Origin: Bacillota bacterium
Lineage (GTDB): Bacteria > Bacillota > Bacilli > Thermoactinomycetales > DSM-44946
NCBI GenBank assembly: GCA_021793745.1
Contig: JAJYSD010000126.1
Coordinates: 1-5,360 of the forward strand
Direction of reading: 5' to 3'
Length of the DNA stretch: 5,360 nucleotides
The number at the start of each line of letters is the position of its first letter. The stretch's first letter is position 1. Shown here in pieces: positions 1 through 5,360 of the stretch. The notes under the pieces were generated by a model. That model saw only the letters and a program-made list of their open reading frames with translations. It ran no database searches and was not told the origin of the DNA. The position numbers were made by a program, and so were the translations under genes.

Positions 1-624
1 GGCCTGTTTCAGGTGGCGGCGGAAAAGTGGCGCAGCCTCACCATGGGGAATGACGGGTTCACCTTTTCGGTTCCCGATTGGCTGCGGGACCGGGAAACGG
101 TCTATTTCATCGCCCTGTTCTTCATGATTTTTACCTTTTACCTGCTGCTCCGCTTCACCCGGTCGCCGATGGGGCGGGTACTGCAGGCGATCCGGGAGAA
201 TGTGCAGCGGGCGGAGGCCCTGGGATATCGGGTGCTCGACTACAAAGTGGCGGCCAGCGTCCTGTCCGGCGTTCTCGCAGGGCTGAGCGGACTTTTGTAC
301 GGGTTGACCCTCCGCTTCGTCAACACCGCCGTTTTTTCCGTCGAGATCACCCTGGATGTGCTGCTGATGACCATCATCGGCGGCGTCGGCACCCTGTTGG
401 GGGGCATCGTCGGGGCGGCGCTGATCGAACTGACCCACGATGTGCTGACCGATTTGGCCAAGGTGCACCTGTTGTTTGAACGGTGGATCATTTTGTTCGG
501 CATCGTGTACATTTTGGCCGTCCTCTTTTTTCCCAAGGGGATTGTCGGAACGATCCGGGAGTGGCGGTCCTCCCGGTCGGTAGCGCGCCGATCCGATCCC
601 GGTTTTGAGGGGGAGAAGGTTTGA
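1..624 (+). CDS. Branched-chain amino-acid type ABC transporter permease (LivM family), 5'-truncated by window edge
   Basis: This is the C-terminal part (207 codons visible, frame open from base 1) of an inner-membrane permease that would carry substrate through the membrane with a LivH-type partner, two LivF/LivG-type ATPases and a LivK-type binding protein, none of which is in the window. The visible chain opens with the FQVAAEKWRSLTMGNDGF stretch that fits the LivM 'T.G.DG' region. Hydrophobic segments lie near visible residues 32-52, 84-104, 115-145 and 161-178. The cytoplasmic coupling loop between the first two (AIRENVQRAEALGYRVLDYK, about 63-82) is the family hallmark that contacts the ATPase, and GGVGTLLGGIVGA (128-139) matches the usual GG.GTL..G..GA block. 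A short basic tail follows the last helix. The GTG at 13 is an internal codon, not a start. The TGA at 622-624 overlaps the next gene's ATG, so the two are probably coupled. The family is clear; the substrate is not, because LivM-type permeases also move aromatic acids, urea and other small solutes. Confidence 0.92.
   Translation, partial: GLFQVAAEKWRSLTMGNDGFTFSVPDWLRDRETVYFIALFFMIFTFYLLLRFTRSPMGRVLQAIRENVQRAEALGYRVLDYKVAASVLSGVLAGLSGLLYGLTLRFVNTAVFSVEITLDVLLMTIIGGVGTLLGGIVGAALIELTHDVLTDLAKVHLLFERWIILFGIVYILAVLFFPKGIVGTIREWRSSRSVARRSDPGFEGEKV
609..619 (+). promoter_or_regulatory. Shine-Dalgarno site setting the start of the condensing enzyme
   Basis: A purine-rich GGGGGAGAAGG lies inside the last codons of the permease. 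Its GGAG core (612-615) is 8 nt from the ATG at 624, which is optimal. The in-frame TTG at 621 would be only 5 nt away and the GTG at 627 is further, so ATG 624 is the preferred start. Confidence 0.7.
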
Positions 625-1664
625 TGGTGTCCCGTGAGAGCATCGGCATTTTGTCCACCGGCGTCTATCTTCCAAAGCGGGTGATGACCGGACGGGAGAT
701 CGCGGCGGCCGCGGGCCTGCCGGTGGATGTGGTGGAGCGAAAGATGGGGATTGTCCAGAAACCGATTCCCGGGGATGACGATCACACCTGCGAGATGGGG
801 GCCCGCGCCGCCCGGAAGGCCATCGCCGGGGCGGGCATCGACCCGGAGACAATCGATGTGGTCGTATATGTCGGCGAAGAGTACAAGGAATATCCCGTAT
901 GGACCGCAGGGATTCACCTGCAGCGGCTGGTGGGGGCGTGGCGGGCCTGGGCCTTCGACGTGTCCCAGCGCTGCGGGACGCTCATCTTGGGGATGAAATT
1001 GGCGAAGGACATGATGCTGGCCGATCCGTCGATCCGCACGGTGCTTCTGGCCGGCGGATACCGGAATGTGGACCTGGTGGATTACCGGAACGAGCGAACC
1101 CGCTTCTTGTTTAACCTGGCGGCCGGAGCGGGGGCGGTGATTCTGCGGCGGGGCTTGTCCCGAAATGCCGTGATGGAAAGCCACCTCATCACCGACGGCT
1201 CCTTCTCCGAGGACGTGGTGATCCGGGCCGGGGGAACCAGGATGCCGCTGACTGCGGAGGGGATCGCCCGGGGGGATCACCTCCTGGATGTCCCGGATCC
1301 CCGGGGGATGAAGCGGCGGCTGGAGGAGCGGTCGATCCGCAACTTTCTCGAAGCGATTCGCCGAGCCCTGGACAAGAGCGGTTATACGGAGCGGGACATC
1401 GACTATCTCGGAATCCTTCATATGAAGCGGTCGGCCCACGAACGGATTTTGGAGGAGCTGGGGCTGTCCGGGGATCAGACGATTTATCTGGATCATTACG
1501 GGCACATCGGGCAGTTTGATCCCGTATTGTCCCTGGAGCTGGGACTCCGGGAGAACAAAATCCGGGAGGGGGATTTGGTCGTCCTCGTCAGCGCGGGGAT
1601 CGGTTACGCCTGGGGGGCGACGGTGATCCGGTGGGGAGAAGAAGAAAAGCAAAGGGGGGATTGA
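624..1664 (+). CDS. FabH/HMG-CoA-synthase-like condensing enzyme (thiolase fold), often labelled 3-oxoacyl-ACP synthase III
   Basis: A 346-residue cytoplasmic protein with the two-lobed thiolase fold; enzymes of this group join or transfer acyl thioesters by Claisen chemistry. The N-terminal lobe starts IGILSTGVYLPKRVMTGREI, close to the FabH opening. A helix near 58-72 precedes DVVVYVG. The nucleophile is Cys117 in AFDVSQRCG, matching FabH AFDI.AACAG. The C-terminal lobe has LGILHMKR (His266, matching the PHQAN His) and DHYGHIGQFD (291-299), where FabH has a GNTSAAS block, so the third catalytic position appears to be His294 instead of Asn. Near the end GIGYAWGATVIRW matches the FabH G.G..WG..L.R block. 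Glu85 lies 32 residues before the Cys, the same spacing as the general-base Glu of HMG-CoA synthase. The protein is a little longer than FabH (about 310-330). Its start overlaps the permease stop by one base and the hydrolase begins 3 nt after its stop. A housekeeping FabH role is unlikely here, because no fatty-acid genes flank it and the active site differs. Fold is confident; reaction and substrate are unknown. Confidence 0.85.
   Translation: MVSRESIGILSTGVYLPKRVMTGREIAAAAGLPVDVVERKMGIVQKPIPGDDDHTCEMGARAARKAIAGAGIDPETIDVVVYVGEEYKEYPVWTAGIHLQRLVGAWRAWAFDVSQRCGTLILGMKLAKDMMLADPSIRTVLLAGGYRNVDLVDYRNERTRFLFNLAAGAGAVILRRGLSRNAVMESHLITDGSFSEDVVIRAGGTRMPLTAEGIARGDHLLDVPDPRGMKRRLEERSIRNFLEAIRRALDKSGYTERDIDYLGILHMKRSAHERILEELGLSGDQTIYLDHYGHIGQFDPVLSLELGLRENKIREGDLVVLVSAGIGYAWGATVIRWGEEEKQRGD
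1652..1659 (+). promoter_or_regulatory. Shine-Dalgarno site for the alpha/beta hydrolase with GTG start
   Basis: AAGGGGGG sits in the last codons of the condensing enzyme, 8 nt before the GTG at 1668. No other in-frame start fits this site as well, so GTG 1668 is the likely start. Confidence 0.65.
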
Positions 1665-1667
1665 TCC

Positions 1668-2561
1668 GTGAGGCCGATACGCATCGGCACGGTGGAGCTG
1701 TCCAATGGGGAGAAGCTGGGTTATCGAATGCGGGAGGGAGGGGAGCGGCCGCTGGTCCTGATCCACGGAAATATGACGTCCTCCGTCCATTGGGATGTGG
1801 TCCTGGAGCGGATCGACGGACGGTTCAGGGTGTATGCCGTCGATCTGCGGGGATTCGGCCTTTCCACCTATCGCCGTCCGGTGGAGTCCCTTCGGGATTT
1901 TGCAGCGGATGTGAAGGAGTGGATCGACGCCCTGGGATTGGAACGCTATTCGGTCATGGGCTGGTCGATGGGAGGCGGGGTGGCCATGCACCTGGCGGCG
2001 GATCGCCCGGAGCAGGTGGAAAAACTGGTTCTCCTCGCTTCGGTGTCGACCCGGGGCTACCCCTTTTATGGGACCGACGAAAAGGGGCAGCCCACGGGCC
2101 GGCGGCTGTCGACCAGGGCGGAGATCGCCGGCGATCCGGGCAAAACGCTCCCGATCCTGCGGGCTCTGAGGCAGCGGGACAAGCAGTTTCTCCGCAACCT
2201 GTGGGAAATGCTCATCTACACCCATCGCCGTCCCGATCCGGATCGGTATGAGGCGTATCTGGAGGATATCCTGACCCAGCGGAATTTGGTGGATGTGTAT
2301 CACGCGCTGAATACCTTCAATATCAGTGATCGGCACAACGGACTGGTGGATGGGACGGGGGAGGCGGAGCGGATCGTCGCTCCCACCCTGGTGCTGTGGG
2401 GGGATCGCGACCGGGTGGTGCCGGAGAGGATGGCCCTGGAGATTGTGGAGGACATCGGATCGGGCGCCCGGCCGGTGGGTCTGGTCGACTGCGGCCATTC
2501 TCCGCTGGTGGACGATCCGGAGCAATTGTTGGGCCGGGTGACGCGGTTCCTCGACGAATAA
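1668..2561 (+). CDS. Alpha/beta hydrolase, serine nucleophile (esterase/thioesterase/C-C hydrolase-like)
   Basis: A 297-residue soluble hydrolase without a signal peptide or membrane segment. The core fold is intact: strand and oxyanion loop LVLIHGN (29-35), VDLRGFGLS (58-66), nucleophile elbow GWSMGGG with Ser100 (98-104), a variable cap about 125-230, then LVLWGDRDRVVP with the catalytic acid Asp248 and DCGHSPL with His277. All three triad residues are present at usual spacing, so the enzyme should be active. The Ser nucleophile argues against a haloalkane-dehalogenase or OleB-type enzyme, which use Asp. It begins 3 nt after the condensing enzyme's stop, so both are probably made from one transcript and may act on the same intermediate, for example by releasing an acyl group from CoA or cleaving a beta-keto product; this is inference. 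It is the last gene of the + strand operon as seen here and ends 16 bp from the convergent esterase. The family is certain; the substrate cannot be assigned. Confidence 0.9.
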   Translation: MRPIRIGTVELSNGEKLGYRMREGGERPLVLIHGNMTSSVHWDVVLERIDGRFRVYAVDLRGFGLSTYRRPVESLRDFAADVKEWIDALGLERYSVMGWSMGGGVAMHLAADRPEQVEKLVLLASVSTRGYPFYGTDEKGQPTGRRLSTRAEIAGDPGKTLPILRALRQRDKQFLRNLWEMLIYTHRRPDPDRYEAYLEDILTQRNLVDVYHALNTFNISDRHNGLVDGTGEAERIVAPTLVLWGDRDRVVPERMALEIVEDIGSGARPVGLVDCGHSPLVDDPEQLLGRVTRFLDE

Positions 2562-2577
2562 CGGTGGTAAAGCGCGC

Positions 2578-3579
2578 CTAACTGCCTTCGCGGGAGGCAA
2601 AGAAATTCCACAGGATGCGGCTCGCCTCCGGACCCCGGGGATCGGCGTAGGACCCGGAGCTGCTTCCTCCGGACCAGGCGTGTCCCAATCCGTTGACGAT
2701 CCATTTTTCCATCAGGGGGCTGCCGCGACCGTCGTGGTAGACATACCGGGTGTAGGACCGCCCGTTGGCGCTTCCGGTGATGGTTTGATCCGCATTATCA
2801 TCCACCGACCCATTGTCGCTGCCATCGTCGGCGTAATCGTTGGTCTGGGCCCATTGGGCGAGGGTTTGGTCGCCGTTGACGGGGGCGACGGTGTAGTCGG
2901 CGGTACCGTGGAAAACCAGGACCGGCATCAACCGCTTGTGGTCGCCCATCTCCCTGTAGGCCAAATGCCCCTTCGTCGCCGGATCCGGACCCCCGTACAG
3001 CATGGCCAGCGTCGCCTCCAGCAAAGAATTGGCCGCATCGTATTCCAATCCGGAATGAACCCCTACCCCGCGGAAAACATCGGGATACGCGGCGCCCAGG
3101 ATCACGCTCATGGCGCCCCCCGCCGACAGCCCGGCGACATAGACCCGGTTTCCGTCGATCCGGTAATGGCTTTTCACCCAATCCACCATTCCCTTGATGA
3201 TGGCGGGTTCCCCGGAACCCCGGTGCTGGTGGGCGTCGGAAAACCAATTCCAGCAGCGGTTGATATTGGCCGCGGGATTCATCTCCGGATAGAGGACGAT
3301 GAAATTTTCTTCATCCGCCAATCGATTCATCTGCGTACCCGCCGCAAAATCATCGGCATTCTGGGTGCAACCGTGAAGCATGACCATGAGCGGGACCGGT
3401 TCCCCCGCGTAGCCTTCGGGAACATACACTTTGAACTGGAAGCCGTCTTCGTACGGGTGCCGGGTGAAGCTCCCGGCGGCCGAGACCGGTTTGTACCCCG
3501 CTGCCGCGAACGCTACGCCGGTTATGAGGGTTAGGACAAGAATCCAGGGGACGCGTTTCCGATTCCGGGGGACTTGCAT
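2578..3579 (-). CDS. Secreted PHB-depolymerase-family (LpqC-type) esterase
   Basis: A 333-residue extracellular serine esterase of the short PHB depolymerase/feruloyl-esterase-like family. The N-terminus is a clear Sec signal peptide: basic MQVPRNRKR, a hydrophobic core WILVLTLITGVAFAAA, and a probable cut after VSA (residue 34). The mature domain has the oxyanion motif LHGCTQNADDF (68-78), the family block NRCWNWF (107-113) followed by HQHRGSGEP, the nucleophile elbow GLSAGG with Ser152, HGTADYTV with Asp228, and GLGHAWSGG with His300. Cys71 and Cys109 are both family-conserved and could form a disulfide outside the cell. A Gly/Asp/Asn-rich stretch at 248-272 is a usual surface loop of this family. 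No starch-like or PHB-binding domain follows, so soluble or short-chain esters are more likely substrates than crystalline polymer. The ATG at 3577-3579 is chosen because the in-frame GTG at 3586-3588 lies inside the ribosome binding site. It has its own promoter upstream and is probably monocistronic. Confidence 0.9.
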   Translation of the reverse strand: MQVPRNRKRVPWILVLTLITGVAFAAAGYKPVSAAGSFTRHPYEDGFQFKVYVPEGYAGEPVPLMVMLHGCTQNADDFAAGTQMNRLADEENFIVLYPEMNPAANINRCWNWFSDAHQHRGSGEPAIIKGMVDWVKSHYRIDGNRVYVAGLSAGGAMSVILGAAYPDVFRGVGVHSGLEYDAANSLLEATLAMLYGGPDPATKGHLAYREMGDHKRLMPVLVFHGTADYTVAPVNGDQTLAQWAQTNDYADDGSDNGSVDDNADQTITGSANGRSYTRYVYHDGRGSPLMEKWIVNGLGHAWSGGSSSGSYADPRGPEASRILWNFFASREGS

Positions 3580-3585
3580 GCCGTT

Positions 3586-3597
3586 CACCTCCCCTCT
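3586..3597 (-). promoter_or_regulatory. Strong Shine-Dalgarno site deciding the esterase start
   Basis: Read on the - strand this is AGAGGGGAGGTG, a near-perfect anti-16S match. Its GGAGG core ends 8 nt from the ATG at 3577-3579. The GTG at its 3' end is in frame with the esterase and would extend it by three codons, but it is part of the binding site and so is not a plausible start. Confidence 0.8.
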
Positions 3598-3618
3598 ATC
3601 ATCGTCGATCTATTCAAA

Positions 3619-3647
3619 ATTATAATCCAATTCGTCACAAACCGATT
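3619..3647 (-). promoter_or_regulatory. Putative sigma-A promoter of the esterase
   Basis: A perfect TATAAT -10 box (3619-3624, - strand) lies about 40 nt upstream of the ATG in an AT-rich patch of an otherwise GC-rich window. At a 17-nt spacer the -35 hexamer is AATCGG (3642-3647), a poor match to TTGACA, so the promoter may be weak or need an activator. The predicted transcript would start near 3612 and have a leader of about 30 nt. The - strand also carries TTGTGA closer in, but it gives no good spacing. Confidence 0.5.
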
Positions 3648-3650
3648 GCA
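3637..3650 (-). promoter_or_regulatory. Degenerate cre-like (CcpA) sequence over the esterase -35
   Basis: Read on the - strand, TGCAATCGGTTTGT agrees with the loose cre consensus TGNAANCGNWNNCW at every fixed position but one (G instead of C near the 3' end). It covers the predicted -35, where binding by CcpA would repress. The stricter cre palindrome is matched less well, and a degenerate motif this short can occur by chance. An overlapping 5-bp inverted repeat, AACCG/CGGTT (3640-3644 and 3654-3658), could alternatively be the operator of another regulator. Confidence 0.25.
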
Positions 3651-3687
3651 CACCGGTTACAAGGGGTAGTGAAGGGCAAATCTGCAG

Positions 3688-3711
3688 AAAACCCGGACGG
3701 GATCGTCCGGG
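3688..3711 (-). terminator. Rho-independent terminator downstream of treC
   Basis: On the - strand an 8-bp perfect GC-rich stem, CCCGGACG paired with CGTCCGGG around a 4-nt loop ATCC (3692-3711), is followed directly by TTTT (3688-3691) and then CTGC. It lies about 95 nt after the treC stop and before the esterase promoter, so it would end the treC transcript and separate the two genes. The T tract is short, so efficiency may be moderate. Confidence 0.75.
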
Positions 3712-3743
3712 GAGATTGCAGACAAACCTCAAAACCGGGATAA

Positions 3744-3782
3744 GAGGCGATTTTTCGCTACTGTGTGGTGAAAAATGGCCTC
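3744..3782. repeat. Imperfect 39-bp inverted repeat just after treC
   Basis: The arms GAGGC-G-ATTTTTC (3744-3756) and GAAAAAT-G-GCCTC (3770-3782) pair over 12 bp with one central G/G mismatch and a 13-nt loop. It begins 22 nt past the treC stop. Neither strand has a clean T tract after it, so it is not a textbook terminator; it could stabilise the 3' end of the treC mRNA or bind a protein. A competing small hairpin, GCGA-TTTT-TCGC (3747-3758), uses the left arm. Confidence 0.6.
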
Positions 3783-3804
3783 CCTCGTTGACCGATGCGT
3801 GATA

Positions 3805-5360
3805 TTACCGAGTGAAGTGGAAGACGACGGATTCATAGGGCCTGAGCGGGATGCGCCGGAAATCGTTGGGAGCGTCCTCGTAGTTGGCGATGAGCACTCG
3901 GCTGTTCCAATGGGCAAAGGGGAGACCTTCCGGCAGGATAAATTCGGCCTCCTCTTCAGAGAAGTTGTTCACCACCAAAAGCGCTTCGTCTTCCAGGCTG
4001 CGGGTATAGGCCCAGATGCGGGGGTGGTCTTCCAGGAGAAGTTCGTATTTTCCGTAGGTGATGATATCGTAGGTTTTCCTCAGCCGGATCAGTTCTTTGT
4101 AGTGATAGAGGATGGAACGCGGATCCTGGAGGGCGTTTTCCACGTTGATCTCCTTGTAATTGGGAGCGACGTTGATCCAGGGTTCGGTGGTGGAAAATCC
4201 GGCGTATTTTTCGCTGTTCCACTGCATGGGTGTGCGCGAGTTGTCCCGGGATTTTTGTTTGATCGCTTCCATGATGGCCTCTTTGTCCGGGTGAAGGCGG
4301 TAGGCGTTCAGGGTTTCCACATCGCGGTATTCATCGATGGAATCAAAATGGGGGTTGGTCATCCCGATTTCTTCTCCCTGATAAATGTAGGGAGTGCCCT
4401 GAAGCATGTGCAAAGCCGTGGCCAGCATGGTGGCCGACTCGCGCCGGTAGATGGTTTCGTTTCCGAACCGGGACACGATGCGGGGCTGATCGTGGTTGCA
4501 CCAGAAGAGGGCGTTCCATCCCCCGCCTTCGTACATCCCCTTCTGCCATTCGGACATCACCTTTTTCAATTTCCGCAGGTCGAAGGAGCCTTTTACCCAC
4601 TTCTCGCCGTCGGGATAATCCACCTTCATGTGATGGAAGCTGAAGATCATATTGAGTTCCTTCCGATCCGGCCGGGAGTATTTCACCCCGTGTTCGATGG
4701 TGGTGGAGGACATTTCCCCTACGGTGATCAGATTGGTGCCCTCCAGCACTTCCCGGTGCATTTCCTGAAGGAACTCGTGGACCCTCGGTCCGTCGGTGTA
4801 AAACTTGCGACCGTCGTTCATCGGTCCCTCTCCGATGGCATCCGGAAAGCGCTGATCCTTGGAGATCAGATTGATGACATCCAGGCGGAATCCCGCGACG
4901 CCCATATCGGCCCAAAACTTCATGATTTTGTAAATCTCCCGCCGCACCTCTTCGTTTTCCCAATTCAAATCCGCCTGGGTTTTGTCGAACAGATGCAGGT
5001 AATATTGCTGGGCCACCTCGTCGTATTCCCAGGCGGAACCCCCGAACTTGGACTTCCAGTTGTTGGGCTGATCCCGCCAGATGTAATAGGAGCGGTACGG
5101 GTTGTCCGGGGATTTGCGGGCCTCCTGAAACCATTTGTGATCCGTGGATGTGTGGTTGAACACCATGTCCATGATGATTCCGATCTTGCGCCGGCGCGCT
5201 TCCTCGAGCAGCGTTTTGAACTCCTCCATCGTTCCGTAGCGGGGATCGATGGCGCGATAATCGCTCACATCATAGCCGTTGTCCCGTTGCGGGGAGGGAT
5301 AAATCGGTGTCAGCCAAAGGTAATCGACGCCCAAAAAGGCGAGATAGTCCAGTTTTTCAA
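3805..5360 (-). CDS. treC: Trehalose-6-phosphate hydrolase (GH13, TreA/TreC), 5'-truncated by window edge
   Basis: A cytoplasmic glycoside hydrolase that would split trehalose 6-phosphate, the product of PTS uptake of trehalose, into glucose and glucose 6-phosphate. 517 codons are visible; the reading frame stays open to the window edge (EKLDYLAF before LGVDYLW), and about 40 N-terminal residues are missing compared with B. subtilis TreA (about 560). The (beta/alpha)8 motifs are intact: DMVFNH, nucleophile Asp in GFRLDVIN (codon 4879-4881), acid/base Glu in TVGEMSS (4714-4716), and transition-state Asp in CNHDQPR (4489-4491). LFDKTQADLNWEN, GEMSSTTIEH, SFHHMKVDYPDGEKW and NALFWCNHDQPR are the TreA/TreC forms; oligo-1,6-glucosidases instead show QPDLNWEN, GEMPG and NNHDQPR at these sites. 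A beta-sheet C-terminal domain ends in PYESVVFHFTR. A few extra residues (GEGPMNDG) follow QRFPDAI. The usual partners, a trehalose PTS EIIBC (treP) and the repressor treR, would lie outside the window if present. The alternative, an oligo-1,6-glucosidase, is less likely. Confidence 0.9.
   Translation of the reverse strand, partial: EKLDYLAFLGVDYLWLTPIYPSPQRDNGYDVSDYRAIDPRYGTMEEFKTLLEEARRRKIGIIMDMVFNHTSTDHKWFQEARKSPDNPYRSYYIWRDQPNNWKSKFGGSAWEYDEVAQQYYLHLFDKTQADLNWENEEVRREIYKIMKFWADMGVAGFRLDVINLISKDQRFPDAIGEGPMNDGRKFYTDGPRVHEFLQEMHREVLEGTNLITVGEMSSTTIEHGVKYSRPDRKELNMIFSFHHMKVDYPDGEKWVKGSFDLRKLKKVMSEWQKGMYEGGGWNALFWCNHDQPRIVSRFGNETIYRRESATMLATALHMLQGTPYIYQGEEIGMTNPHFDSIDEYRDVETLNAYRLHPDKEAIMEAIKQKSRDNSRTPMQWNSEKYAGFSTTEPWINVAPNYKEINVENALQDPRSILYHYKELIRLRKTYDIITYGKYELLLEDHPRIWAYTRSLEDEALLVVNNFSEEEAEFILPEGLPFAHWNSRVLIANYEDAPNDFRRIPLRPYESVVFHFTR

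Noticed and set aside
624..2561. OleA-OleB type long-chain olefin biosynthesis pair.
   Set aside because: The hydrolase has a Ser nucleophile (GWSMG) where OleB has Asp, no OleC/OleD genes are visible, and the condensing enzyme appears to lack the third-position Asn.
2583..2599. TGCCT/AGGCA hairpin at the esterase 3' end as a terminator for either convergent gene.
   Set aside because: The stem is only 5 bp with a 7-nt loop and has no T tract on either strand; it lies inside coding sequence.
240..2600. A 786-codon open frame on the - strand, antisense to the permease, condensing enzyme and hydrolase.
   Set aside because: It opposes three genes with recognisable families and intact catalytic motifs. 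Its translation is rich in Pro, His, Arg and Gln, as expected of the reverse of GC-rich codons, and I recognise no domain in it. It is a lack of stops, not a gene.
2654..2672. CCGGAG/CTCCGG inverted repeat in the esterase coding region.
   Set aside because: It encodes the Gly/Ser-rich segment near the C-terminus of the esterase, has no T tail, and such repeats are expected by chance in GC-rich codons.
2680..3534. A 284-codon + strand open frame antisense to the esterase.
   Set aside because: It lies wholly within a gene with a signal peptide and complete triad, has no convincing ribosome binding site, and its translation resembles no family I know.
4343..5134. A 263-codon - strand open frame in another frame of treC.
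   Set aside because: It is a frame shadow of treC, whose GH13 motifs are all in the other frame; the composition is Arg/Gly/His-rich without domains.
3805..5334. treC beginning at the TTG at 5332-5334.
   Set aside because: The frame continues upstream to the window edge with EKLDYLAF, which matches the conserved GH13 N-terminal region; the TTG is an internal Leu codon.

Overview
This is a GC-rich window that reads like a Gram-positive, probably thermophilic Bacillota genome. The signs are strong AGGGGAGG-type ribosome binding sites, an intrinsic terminator, a trehalose-6-phosphate hydrolase of the Bacillus TreA type, and a secreted LpqC-type esterase with a Gram-positive-style signal peptide. 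A Thermoactinomycetaceae-like source is a guess from gene content and GC, not something the sequence proves.

The left half (1-2561, + strand) is the 3' part of an operon. It holds the C-terminal part of a LivM-type branched-chain amino-acid ABC permease, then a FabH/HMG-CoA-synthase-like condensing enzyme whose ATG overlaps the permease stop, then a serine alpha/beta hydrolase 3 nt further on. The spacing implies co-transcription and probably translational coupling. The combination suggests import of a small carboxylate or amino-acid-like compound linked to acyl-thioester chemistry; the substrate cannot be read from this window. The condensing enzyme keeps the Cys nucleophile and one His, appears to have His where FabH has Asn, and has a Glu 32 residues before the Cys, as in HMG-CoA synthase.

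The right half (2578-5360, - strand) holds two genes read leftward. One is a secreted single-domain esterase of the PHB-depolymerase/LpqC family. The other is a trehalose-6-phosphate hydrolase (treC/treA) whose N-terminus lies beyond the right edge. The 225 bp between them hold an imperfect 39-bp inverted repeat, a rho-independent terminator for treC, and a promoter for the esterase with a good -10 box and a degenerate cre-like sequence over its weak -35.

The hydrolase and the esterase converge with only 16 bp between their stop codons and no convincing terminator there. The two halves have no obvious functional link. I see no mobile element, CRISPR array, tRNA or rRNA. Most of the content is of recognisable families; the condensing enzyme and its operon are the least ordinary part.
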